From Bryopsis sp. KO-2023 (Eukaryota > Chlorophyta > Ulvophyceae > Bryopsidales > Bryopsidaceae): a stretch of 64,000 bases of DNA. The stretch spans positions 744,001 through 808,000 of the forward strand of contig BSYQ01000009.1 in the NCBI GenBank assembly GCA_030272585.1, in the 5' to 3' direction. The notes below the pieces were generated by a model. It was given only the letters and a program-made list of their open reading frames with translations. It did no database searches and was not told the DNA's origin. Every line of letters begins with the position of its first letter. Positions within the stretch are counted from its first letter, which is position 1. Below are positions 12,773 through 23,005 of this stretch, one piece after another. A program made the position numbers and the translations under genes.

Positions 12773-14697
12773 TAAATTCTCAGTAGTTGACCACGTCCAA
12801 CCCCGATTCACATCACCGTCAGTGTTTCTCCTCTTTCAGTCGCCCCCAGGCGATATAAACAAACCCGAAACGAAAACCCCCCACGAGCGATAGATCGCGC
12901 GTGTTTCGTTCCGACACAGTAAAGGAGAAATTCTGCGATTGGTAAGAACGGCAATTCAAATTCAGCGATTCCGCACAGGTAGTAGTGGCTGCGCAACGTG
13001 AAGTGAATATAAAATTCTCGTGAAGGAAAGGTCCTGAGAAGCAACTAAAGCCCAAGGGTCTTTCGCAAGCGAACTGGAGTTTTTGCACCTCATGTCACAT
13101 CCTTCTCTTGGGTAAGCTCTTGTCGCGCCGATGTCACGCTTCCCCCCAAGTCGCGCATCAGAGACGCGAACAAGACATATGCATTTTGATTCCTGTGAAA
13201 TCGACATGGATATTTCAAGCAGCGGGGTGCTCACGGAGCAATACCACCTTTCTTAATCAGAAATGCTTTCATCCCCAATTCTTTCATCAACATTCGATCC
13301 TTTCGATGCTCTTTTGGTGTAAATTTTGGTGAATTTAACCACCTGGAGGGAGGAAAACAATGTTCTTTCTTCTGATCAAAGCAGTGGTGGTTGGTGGAGC
13401 AAGGATATTTGCCAACGTTTGTGGCAGTTCCTGCACTTTTCTCTTCTCTCTGTACAGCTTAATTTATTAAGTTTTGCATCTTGAAGACAACAGCAAAAAT
13501 CTTGATGCAAAAATCTTGGTTGGGCGTATGTAGGTGGGTTTAACAATAAAGCTGGGGGAGGCTGTTTTTGATTTGATTTGGGAAAGGGGGGCCGCTGGTG
13601 ATAACGAATACTGTGCTTGTAGTAGACATGGACCAGGGCACTAAGTTTCACAGTGATCAGGTCCCACATGAATATTAGTGCAAATTAAAACCCAGCAACC
13701 CCACTTGATTACCTACACATCCTGGAAAAACTGCACAGGTGAAAAGAACAAAAAAATATTTCTGGTTAGAAACTTTCCCATAGTTTCTCTTTCTTGATGT
13801 ATGTCAGCATTTGCATTTTCTGTTGAAAAAATACTATCAAAAAATACTATCTTGTATATTTGTGTCTAAATTTGATGTGCAACCAGAGCGGAGTTGTTGA
13901 AAGAATACTTCTTGATTCAATTAAACCAAATTTAAGAGTCAATAGTGGCCCTACGAAAGTCATCCACCACCCTCATTCCCAGGCTATTCCAACTGGGCAA
14001 TTCAAACAGTGCTTCATTTCTCTGTCAATCTTGCTGAAACACTAAAATTCCACTTTCCCACCAACCCAGCCCCCCCAAAAAGCAATCCCCACTCCTGTTG
14101 GCTAACTTTATTCATTGAAGTTGTGGTCAACTCGTTTTTCATCCTAGCCCTCTGCTTTCACACATCTGATTTACCATTCAAAACCAAAGATCCAAATTTC
14201 CCCACTTCCTCCCTCCCTGCTCCCAACTGACCAATATTTCAAGATGTGACTGCAAAAGCAGAAAATCAAGTCTGAAAAACCTGAGAGACCATCTGCAAAG
14301 AATAAATATGGGGTTTTGAGTACTCAACCAAAGTTGGTACAAGCTAGAATACAGTCCCAAAGAAATAGGAAGAGCCTTGTGCTGCAACTGAAGCAGACAT
14401 TGAAAAAGTCCACCATGAATCCATGTCCAAAGGTTCCCGAGGCACAAAAGACCTCATCACGAGAAACACATCAATAAAACACACACCAACTTTTTCTCGA
14501 GATTTTTTCAAGAGTTCATATATTTTTATTTTTTTTTCATTTTTTTTGTTCCTTCTTTAAAGCCATTCTTTTTCTTTCCCTCCTCAAGAATGGGTCACTC
14601 ATGGCCAAAGCATTTGCCATTTTCCCCCCCGCTGCTTTTCAAAATTCTCCGAACTTCCTCCCTCTCTCTGGCAAGCAGCAAACCAGACTTCGCCGCA
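12773..14697. other. Intergenic region, nothing supported
   Basis: Upstream of the FAS1-amidase start and downstream of the small tail-anchored gene, both on the minus strand, so it should contain the amidase promoter and the other gene's 3' UTR. ORFs of up to 97 codons occur on both strands, but none shows a family motif or a convincing splice partner. T-rich runs are present near 14520-14550. Confidence 0.5.
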
Positions 14698-15364
14698 TCA
14701 GCGACGGGAACAAACTTTGGCCAGGGTCAACACCCCGACCACAGCAAGGGAACTCCACCCAAGCACTCTCCAGCTTCTTCCCCATGAGGCAGCTTCAGTG
14801 GCGTCAGGGGCGTCAAGGGCCTGTGAGACAGGCACGCCAGCTGGCACCGACCTCGGCACAACAGTACCGGCCACCAGGGACTCCTCGTCCGGTGTCTGGG
14901 TGAGGGACTGCTTTCGGGCCTTGGTGCGGTGGGACACCATTCTCCAGCCTTCCTCGCGCAGACCAGCAGATTCGCTCTCCGAAAATCTCCCCACCGTCGC
15001 CAAGGGAGCCTCCGGGAGCACTGCAGCATTTTCCTCGCTGCCCTTTTTTTCCTTCTTGGCGCGCTCCAGCTGTCCCAGTATCTCCTACAATAAACATGCC
15101 CACAAAGAAATGTCGGTCACTTCGAATATCGAGCTTTTGGTCACCCGTGAACGAAGAGGGCAACCCAGCTCGCAAACACAGCTTTATTTTTCATAGGGGT
15201 CGCAAACGCTCCAGAATCAGAACGAAAGGGAACAAAACGAAGCAAGCTAACTGAAAGACTGAGAGAGCGTAACAAGACGAGAATCTGCGTACCCGGCGCG
15301 ACGCAGAGTGGTCGAGCCCACCAAGGTCTTCCAAACTACCGAAGTTGTTTCCTGTAGTCGCCAT
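14698..15364 (-). CDS. Small hypothetical protein with C-terminal membrane anchor
   Basis: Two exons, 15364-15293 and 15084-14698, join in phase through a GTACG donor and a TTGTAG acceptor to give 152 residues. I do not recognise the family. The N-terminal half is polar with a Lys-rich segment (about residues 34-40). The middle is rich in Ser, Glu and Pro. The last 25 residues contain one hydrophobic stretch (LGWSSLAVVGVLTLAKVC) followed by a short basic end, the layout of a tail-anchored membrane protein facing the cytosol. The ATG at 15364 is the first in frame. A 159-codon ORF on the opposite strand (14717-15196) is a shadow. Confidence 0.6.
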
Positions 15365-16380
15365 CTCTCTTCGTTCTCAGAATAAAACAATGGGCGCAAG
15401 AAACTAGACCAGTGGTTGCAGAAGGTTGGTCCGGGTTTTATCCTTGCCGTGCGCGTAGTGGATATGAATCCTGTACAGGTCAATTTCTGGAACTTCGCAC
15501 CAATTTACCACATGTCGGACACATTTAACCGAAAATTGGTTATCACTCCACGGTTGCGTGTCCAGGGACGGACTGGCGGCGAGTCCAACAGTCAAGCCGA
15601 ACAGGACTTGGCCAAAACTCAGGCGGATCAAGGTACACTTGTGTTGCTGATCTTGTACTGGGGAAACCTCTTCTCCAGGGGCGGTGCAAGCGATGTTTCT
15701 CGCTTTGATTGGGATTGCCTTTTAGAATTGGGAGGGAGTTTCATTCATTAAAAGCTGTGGAAGGCGTGGACAGTGATCATAAGGCTTTTTTGAAAGTGTG
15801 TTGCGAATAGGAATTCTCAAATTTGATGAACGAATCAAATATGTGAATTGGATGAAATTATGGTCCACACATTTGTTCATCAGCCTTGACACTATTTGGG
15901 TCGGGTTTACTTCCTGGGGGGGGTGGAGCCTTTCATTTTGTAGTTCTCCTGGTTTTGCGGGAGCCAAATGGAAAGCATCCCCACCACCTCCAGTCTCCAT
16001 TCGAGTTCAACCTCATGACTGTGCAGAAAGCCCGCCATGATCCAACATGGGAGTGTCAGCCATCTGGTCAAAGCAGTGGTTTGTCTGGAGGAGCAAAAAT
16101 ATTTGGCAAAGTTTGTGGTGGTTCCTTTTCCTTTTCAGATGTGTTCAGGGCTACTCTTTTCGTATGTAGCGCAACGGGGGGCTCCGAGTTCAGGAGATGA
16201 CCAAAACCCAGGAGAACTGGCAAATATTATCCCAGTGAGCCTCGTTCATTATCTTGCATCGGGAATGACGTCTTATTAACCGTTTAGAACAGTTTGCGGA
16301 GCTTTCCGCTACTGTGTTAGGTAGTTTGCTGTGGTGTTGGTGCGCCGTCCCTCGTGTTTCATTTCTCGTTGGTCACCAAG
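15365..16380. other. Divergent intergenic region
   Basis: Lies between the minus-strand start at 15364 and the plus-strand FUBI-like start at 16381, so it should carry both promoters. No gene is supported. The minus-strand ORF 15631-15404 begins with a hydrophobic, signal-like stretch but has no recognisable continuation or splice partner. Confidence 0.45.
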
Positions 16381-16873
16381 ATGCAGCTGCACATAAAAGG
16401 CGTCAGCGGCGAACTCCACTCGATGGTGGGCCAGGCTATCATTGGGCTCCTCTCGGCCGGCACCTTGTACGCGTTCGAAGCAAAGACAACCAGACTGGCA
16501 AAAGCATATTTCTGACGCAATGATGATTCCCTGTTGCAGTTGGTGACGGGCAATGAAACAGTCGGAGACATCAAAAAGAAACTAGAACATCTGGAAGGTA
16601 ACTCCGCAATAAAAGAGATGAGCCGCCTCAACATTTTCAGAAAATCTCCACCAGTCAATACACTGCTCCAGCAAAGTTAGCAAAACAGATAGAGGTCGCG
16701 ATCGTTGTCTGCTTATTTTGATCGCAACCGGCAAGAGACTTTGGTTTTCAAATGCAGGTATTCCCGCTGATCTTCAAGTTCTTTGTCACGCTGGACTGGA
16801 GCTCAAGGACCCAATTCTGCTGGAGGAGTATGAGATGGAATCGTTCAATCTAATCGATGAGGCAGGAAAATAA
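16381..16873 (+). CDS. FUBI: FUBI-like ubiquitin-like protein, not fused to ribosomal protein eS30
   Basis: Three exons (16381-16425, 16540-16597, 16758-16873) give 72 residues with consistent phases. The protein aligns almost column for column with the ubiquitin-like half of the FAU protein: MQLHIKG at strand 1, ELHSMLVTGNETVGDIKKKL in the first half, LEGIPADLQVL around the first loop, and a last strand ending ESFNLIDEAGK. In animals FUBI is made as a fusion to ribosomal protein eS30 and is released after a C-terminal Gly-Gly. Here translation stops at TAA 16871-16873 immediately after AGK, so both the di-Gly and eS30 are absent. No eS30-like sequence was seen in the next kilobase. An unrecognised splice from the third exon to a distant eS30 exon would be the alternative. 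The next gene starts 68 bp downstream on the same strand. Confidence 0.7.
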
Positions 16874-16941
16874 ACCACGGTAGTGCCTACTTTTCCTCCT
16901 TTTGGCCAACCCCACCAAATTGATTTTGGGGAGTTGCTGTC

Positions 16942-17983
16942 ATGGTCGAAATTGCAAAACACCTCCCTTCCAAAGTGAAAAAAGCAAAAAAGTGCTTGGA
17001 ATGCAGACTATTCTCTGTTCGCTGATGGAAATCAGCCTTTTTCTAGGCCGTACTCTATCTTCAAACAAGACTGCGGTCTCCGGTAGTCATATTTCTGTCT
17101 CAAGCCTCTCCTCAGCCGCTGATTGTCACAGAACCAGTGGAATCGTTCACCACCTTCGACCAGATTGTCAATTTGCTGCAGCTGAAGGGTTTGGCCGATT
17201 CCTTGAAAAACCCATACTGCGTCATCGCAAAAAGGCGCAACGGCACGACTTGCCCAGTGAGTTGCAGCAAGACAATGCGGATTTTTACCGTTTCGCTGCA
17301 AAAACGCTTGCGTATCTTTCAAAGCCACCTTTGTGTGCGAAGCGGAGCTGCAATTTTCGTTTTGACACTGGACTATTCACAGTTCGTGTTTTTGTGTGTC
17401 TGAAGATCGCTCTTTCATCGGAGGATACCGTCGCCACCACGCACCAGAAAATCACGGAGGCAGAGGTAATCCACACTCATAAATGCAACGCAAGGAGCAA
17501 TGATCAACATATTCATGCGCTCTTGCCCCTCCACACTTTTGACAAAACGAAGTACGCTTGATGTTTCAGGGCATTGAGCCGGAGAGTTTGACCTTCATCG
17601 CTTCCCACGATGGTCATCTCCACGTGCATGTGTATGCAAAAGAAGAAAGCACAGAAGCGCAAGCAGACTCGTACAGTGTGTACAAGAGATCCACGCTTCC
17701 GCAACCGCTGTTACTGGTAAATGTTCTGCTGTGCCGCTCTCCTGTTCTGCTTAGCGAATCCAGTTTGTGTTAGTGTCACAACGGACACTGATTGAATAAG
17801 GCTTGTTGGTGACGTTCCCTGGCAAGTTTCAGAAATCATGATTTCTGAAGCTTGCACATGTATATATTGATATATATTCATCTCCCCTGTCAGCTTCTAA
17901 TGAAGTGTGTGCTGCAGAAAAAGAGTAAGGAGCAAGGCCAACCATTCAATGAGTTTGTGAAGGAGGCATGCATTATGCCATAA
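16942..17983 (+). CDS. Hypothetical protein, five exons
   Basis: Proposed exons are 16942-16974, 17047-17256, 17406-17465, 17570-17716 and 17894-17983, together 540 nt (179 residues) with every junction in phase 0. I do not recognise the family. The second exon encodes a mixed hydrophobic region with FTTFDQIVNLLQLKGLADSL. The fourth has an alternating stretch, LTFIASHDGHLHVHVYAKEE, which suggests beta strands. The C-terminus is basic, then ends FVKEACIMP. The first exon (11 codons, MVEIAKHLPSK) uses a weak donor, GTGAAA, and the third exon uses a poor acceptor (CTGAAG), so the N-terminus and that junction are the weakest parts. A 219-codon ORF in another frame (16902-17561) crosses these splice sites and was rejected. 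Confidence 0.5.
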
Positions 17984-18223
17984 TCTGTTCCGTCACCCCA
18001 GTGGGTGGGCGACCAAGCAGAGTTGCTTGCAGGAAGTTGTTGTAATTGAAACCAGGCCGTCTCAGCCAACCACACAATGCTTCCATCAAAGCAGGGAAAG
18101 AGTCTCAAAACTCTCCAGAACAATCCATCGATCCATGTATTACAACTGCACTATTTCCAATCACCACACTATTCAGATCACCCCACAGCCCACACCATGC
18201 GCCTAGTCCAGAGGGGGGGGGGG

Positions 18224-21200
18224 TCATTGCGAAAAGTCAGTCATGACTGCAGTGAGGTGGTCTAGCCTCAAGAGTTGGGCTTCCAATGTTCGCACTGTCT
18301 GGCTCAATTTCATGGCTCCCTTCCTTTGTGATTCCGTGATGTTCAACACCTCATTTTCCCCCTGAGCCAACTCAAGAAGCTCCAACAACTGCACGTGAAA
18401 GAAAAGAGAGTTTGACTAAACCCATGGTTGAAATCAAAGTTCAACAAGGTCGCCCTCCAAAACAGACAAACAAACAAACAAACAAAGTTGTATTGCTTCA
18501 TGGAATCTAGATGTTAATTAAGCATACCTCATTTCCTTTTCGAAGCTCGTCCATCAATCTACAATGGCAATTGTGCAGGCCCCTATATAAGTCATCAATG
18601 AATTGCCGCCGAGCTTCCTCCAGACTCACTCGCCAAGTATAAATTGTCCTGGAGGCTGCATGATCGGCACCACGGGGAATATCCTGGTGATAATCAAATA
18701 TATATTACTATTGTCAGTGTTCAATTTGAGGCTAAGAAAACACCCAACTGGCGCACGTTCAAATCCTGGTGGTTGCAGTTTCAAATCTCCAAAACCCATT
18801 AGCTGAGCATGAAAAACAAAAAGCAAGAATATGACTGCACTTTTTTCCTTTTTTCAATGCTTGGAGCGCTAGGTGGTGTGATCTCTTGCAATGCTGTGCA
18901 TTCAGACATTTCACCCAGCTGGCTGCTTAAGGATTACTAACCTGTACATGCACATATCCCGCCTTTAGCATCTGGTAAAGAAGTGACCTTGCTTCTTTGC
19001 TGTCCAGCATCGCCAAGTCTGACACTTGCTTTTGCTCTAAATGTTTCCTCAGCAGCAAAAGACGAAAAACTCTCAATCCCTTCATGCTGAAACGATCCCT
19101 GTGATGAAAAACACAGCCAGATGTATGAAGAAAAAGAAAAAAAGACCAATTCAACTCATTGGAAGGCCCCCATTTATTAAACATAAATACAATTTTTCCC
19201 CTTCTCAGAAAGATATGAAGGGAATTCTATGCAAGTGTACTCAGAACACCATATGGTTTTGGATGACATGCAATGTTTTAAAACCGTATCTGGAAAAGCA
19301 GCAATTTCTTCAGATTCATTTTAGAAAAATTGCACTTGGACTTGTGAGTGTATTACCTGATGGCTGTTTCCACCTCCACCAATTGGGTGCATTCAATAAT
19401 TCTTTCCATATTCACAACATACACTTCTCCCCCAGCTTGCATCCCAAGGTAAGTAACGAACTCAAGTTGATCCTCTACAAGAGATAAGTGCAGACAGAAT
19501 CAGTACTATTGACATTAACCAAATTTCACGAAATATCAAACTTGGTGAGTCTGCCAGATGTTTCAGCGACAATACAAATGCAAAAGAATCTGTAAAAAAC
19601 CCAAGGTAACAGAACTCTAACGAAAGGATTTGATCAAATTCACTCATGTCACCAAAATTTTGCATCCATGTGCAGAGGTGCCTCCTCCAAGAACAATCGG
19701 GTGTACAATTCTCAACATTTCGGAATTTGGCTGGTCTTTCCCCCCCCCCCCAAAAAAAAGGGTATATGCGTCATATGATAATTCCGCACAAGATTAGCAA
19801 TCACCTCGTAATTGCTCCAATGCTTCTCGCAGATCGTCTGGTGTGTCTTTCATTCTCTCAGCAAGCTGTTCAGATGCCTTCCCGATTTCTGCTTCGGAAA
19901 CTTGTCTAGAGACTGCTTCATTAACCTGTCAAAAAACAAAAACAAAAACTAAGCCAACAAAAGGGAAAAATCCACATGAAGTCCCTTTCACCACGAAAGG
20001 GTGCATCTGTACTGGCAGGAACAGGAGAGTGTAGCCACCCACCCTAACCAAAAAAACACGGAAACCGTTTTTCCGACTCTCTTCCAATCAATGAAAGCTC
20101 TGTCCACACCCTGATTATGAGTTGCTATAAAAGCTCCGTTTTTTTTTTCCACCTCACCGTAGATTCACTTGCTCGGGTTGCTTCCAACATACACTTCAGG
20201 GCAAAAGCTGCATTCTTGTTCAGTTTGTTCTCCACGATATCCACACAAGCTTGATGCCGAAACGCTCGATTGAACTCTTCAAAGTTTACTCGCCACAGAA
20301 CATCAGCATCATCCACAACTTCTAAAATCCACCACCCCCAGAAGACCCACAGTCAGCGATATTGCGTTTCTTTTCCTCAAATAATGTGGGTATGGGCATC
20401 CAGCGTTACTGGATGAAAGCAGCACCTCATTTCCATTGGAAAAACAACAAAGAACGAGATAAAAAAGAACCAATTCTTTCTTTGGGTCGATACCTGCATC
20501 GTCCCCCCCATCATTATCCGATCGCCGCCGTTTCCTCTTGTCCCCAGCTTTCTCTTTGGCAGTGTCTTCTTTCACCAGCAAATCATCTTCTCCGAACAAA
20601 CTGTCCATCGACAATGATAACAGCGACGGAGGCAGTCGAAACCGTTCCCTTTGATAAACCCCGTACGCACTCATAATACCAGCTTCACGATCGGCCTCCT
20701 GTTTTGCCACTACACACAACCCCCCAACCCCACATCCCTCAATCAGACATTCAGAAAAAAAATGGCAAGAATTTCACGCCCCCAGTAACAGCACCGCAAA
20801 GAAATACTCTTCTACCCGCTGTGGTTTCCCCCCACACACCTTTTGCCGATTTCTTCTTTTGTGCAGAGGGGTGGGATTTTTCCGGCTTCAGCGGTAAATC
20901 GCAAGGGGGTGCCCTCTCCACATAATGGGCTCGAATCAACGAAACCAGGGCTTGCACAGTTTTGTCTTTCACCGCCTCTGCAGACTCCCCTGTTTGGCCA
21001 GCCACGCTCGAAATCACCTGATCCAACCTGACATTGTCGAAGCAGATAGGACTCGCTCAATGGCACCTCCATGGGCATCCCCTATTGAAAAGGACGGTAG
21101 GAACCTTACTAGTTTTTGACTATTAGGAAACGTGTAGTCTTCAATAAGGGATTTAGAAATAGAGAGAGAGAGTAGACAAAAAATATCTGCTCGTTTGTTG

Positions 21201-22189
21201 AGCAGGTGAAGAATTTCCTACTAAGAACCAGCCATTGCAAACTCGGGGGGCTACTGTGTTCTGCATTCAAGGATGCCTGAGGTTGGATGAGTGTTTTTCC
21301 ACGTCTTTTTCGGAAAAAATGTCCGGTATTTGGCATCTATTTAAAAAAGCATTCCATTGTCGCTTTTGTTTTGGTGAGGGATGGACGCAACCAGAATTTC
21401 AAGATCCATGCATTTCATACACCTCCTCCTTATCTCAATGATGTTATTTATGGATTCGTATGTACTCAAAAAGAGACTTACAGGGAACTTGACTGTTCTT
21501 TCAGAGCATGTTAGGTGATAATAAACCCACCTGAGCCTTCCAGTTTCGACCAGACCCTCCACCACGCGTTCTGCGATTTCTCCCATTTCATCTCGAATAT
21601 GCAATAAGAACCAAGGCTTCCTGTAATAAGTGCGAAGCAAAACCACCCAGTATTAGGACATCTTTTCCAACGCAACCAGCAGCCTCAAAAACTGATCCTA
21701 ACCTGAAACAGTTCAAAGTATTACAAAAAGGGGGTGAAACTGTTTTTAAGAAGCTTTTTCCATCAGGGAAAAAAAAAACAGAGCACCTCAGGATTTGCAA
21801 AATCTTGTCGATATGCACGTCGTAGACGTAATCCACTTTTATCGCGCCTCTGAATCCATCCTCCACGAGTTTATAGCAGCTCACGCAATTGTGTTGAACC
21901 AACACCAGCAGGCCTTCCCTCAATTGTTCAGGGCTCAACCCTGACGCCCTCAGAAGCTCTCTAAAATTCTGACGCCCCCTCTTCAGCAAGCTGTCGCACA
22001 CGGTCTGCCACAACATACGCACGCTCATCAAAGAAGACGTCCATCCTTCATCTTTTTCCGCGAAATCATCTCCTTTTTTCGTCGCTCGTTTCAGCAAAGG
22101 TGGAGACTCACCGCCACGATATCCCCGTAAAAGTCCCTGAGAATATTTTTGGCGAGCGTGCAGGCGTGTGGGTTTCTGGTCGAACTCAT
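18224..22189 (-). CDS. POLR3C: RNA polymerase III subunit RPC3/RPC82
   Basis: Subunit of the RNA polymerase III-specific RPC3-RPC6-RPC7 subcomplex, which opens promoter DNA and recruits TFIIIB in the nucleus. Eleven exons: 22189-22112, 22004-21787, 21620-21531, 21027-20840, 20709-20494, 20321-20158, 19925-19805, 19474-19357, 19098-18942, 18683-18528, 18388-18224. They total 1671 nt (556 residues plus stop), close to the usual length, with all phases consistent. The N-terminus has the family opening with NILRDFYGDIVA. Winged-helix repeats follow, one around LLRASGLSPEQLREGLLVLV. The acidic/basic middle is typical of the family. The late winged helix contains KQVSDLAMLDSKEARSLLYQ, followed by a closing coiled coil. 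Adjacent to the divergent ELM2/BEACH gene pair across 475 bp. Confidence 0.88.
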
Positions 22190-22664
22190 TTTCGCTCGCA
22201 GGAGAAAACTCGCGCGTTGAACCACAAGAGAAAGTCTTTCCAAATCGATTGAAGCCGTTTTGGTGTACGACAGGTTCCTTGTGGCTCAGACTGACTCGCA
22301 GAGAAGTGGGGCCGAGAACGGAGAGACAACCCAAGACGCCATGGTTCACCCCGAAGACAATCCGTTAGGCCTACTCTTTAGACAAACGTAGCAGTGGTGG
22401 CCTTCAGAAAACTCGCGCGATGCAGAAAGGGGGGGGAGTTGATCTCACACTTTTTTCGTGAATGATGTCAGTCATGTTACACTCTGAAGCAAAGAAACGA
22501 AACGAAATTCTGGAGCATTGTTGTGTCGCTGCAAAGAAAAGGGCTTTATTGCTGGTTGCGTCGAAGCGTTGGACTTCAAAGCGTCCCTGTACTTTTGGAG
22601 CTTCGCGATAGATAAAAAGGAACGGCGAAACAGCTGAATTCGTGCGGAGTCTTGTGGTCTTGGG
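22190..22664. promoter_or_regulatory. Probable bidirectional promoter region
   Basis: This 475-bp interval separates the RPC3 start codon (minus strand) from the ELM2-like ORF and BEACH gene (plus strand), so it must hold both transcription starts unless they overlap. I see no strong TATA box and no defined element, so the assignment rests on gene orientation only. Confidence 0.45.
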
Positions 22665-22922
22665 ATGGTGGATAGGGAAGGGGTGGAACGAGACGTCAAA
22701 AAGAATCCCTCTCTGCCCGAGTTACCAGGCTCCTTTTCGAAGGAGACAGAGAAAACTGATCTCGAGATCGATTGCGCTGGAGAGAACTCGGAGCAAAACT
22801 CGGATCAACACGGTTCAGGAGGTGCTCCATCAAAAATCTTAGGAAGGGCTCCATACAGGAAACCTCGCGTTGGTCCCGAGTTTCAAGCAGTGATTCCGGA
22901 GGTGTCTCGGAGAAACGGCTAG
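22665..22922 (+). CDS. Short ELM2-motif ORF upstream of the BEACH gene
   Basis: An uninterrupted 85-codon ORF from ATG 22665 to TAG 22920-22922. It is polar and acidic, and near its end has KPRVGPEFQAVIPE, which matches the core of the ELM2 domain (the R-x-G-x-x-[FY]-Q-A-x-x-P signature of corepressor and chromatin proteins). Only the start of an ELM2 domain is present. A GTGTCT directly after the motif could be a donor, so this may be exon 1 of a gene spliced to something I could not find. Otherwise it is a small protein or an upstream ORF in the BEACH transcript, whose start codon is 83 bp downstream. The codon content and motif argue against chance. Confidence 0.5.
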   Translation: MVDREGVERDVKKNPSLPELPGSFSKETEKTDLEIDCAGENSEQNSDQHGSGGAPSKILGRAPYRKPRVGPEFQAVIPEVSRRNG

Positions 22923-23005
22923 GGATCCAGCGCTCCCTCAGGAATTGAGAGAGAAAAAAAGTGTGTTGGCTTTCGAAAGGGTTCTCTTCAGTGCTGTTGG
23001 GCATC

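Noticed and set aside
14717..15196. Plus-strand ORF of 159 codons
   Set aside because: Antisense to the two-exon tail-anchored gene; the minus strand has matched splice sites and a sensible membrane anchor.
15404..15631. Minus-strand ORF with a signal-like hydrophobic start
   Set aside because: No ATG at its start, no splice partner and no motif; too little to call a gene.
16902..17561. Plus-strand ORF of 219 codons
   Set aside because: Runs through strong splice sites (donor at 17257, acceptor before 17570) and has an unlikely Cys/His/Arg composition; a phase-0 spliced model fits better.
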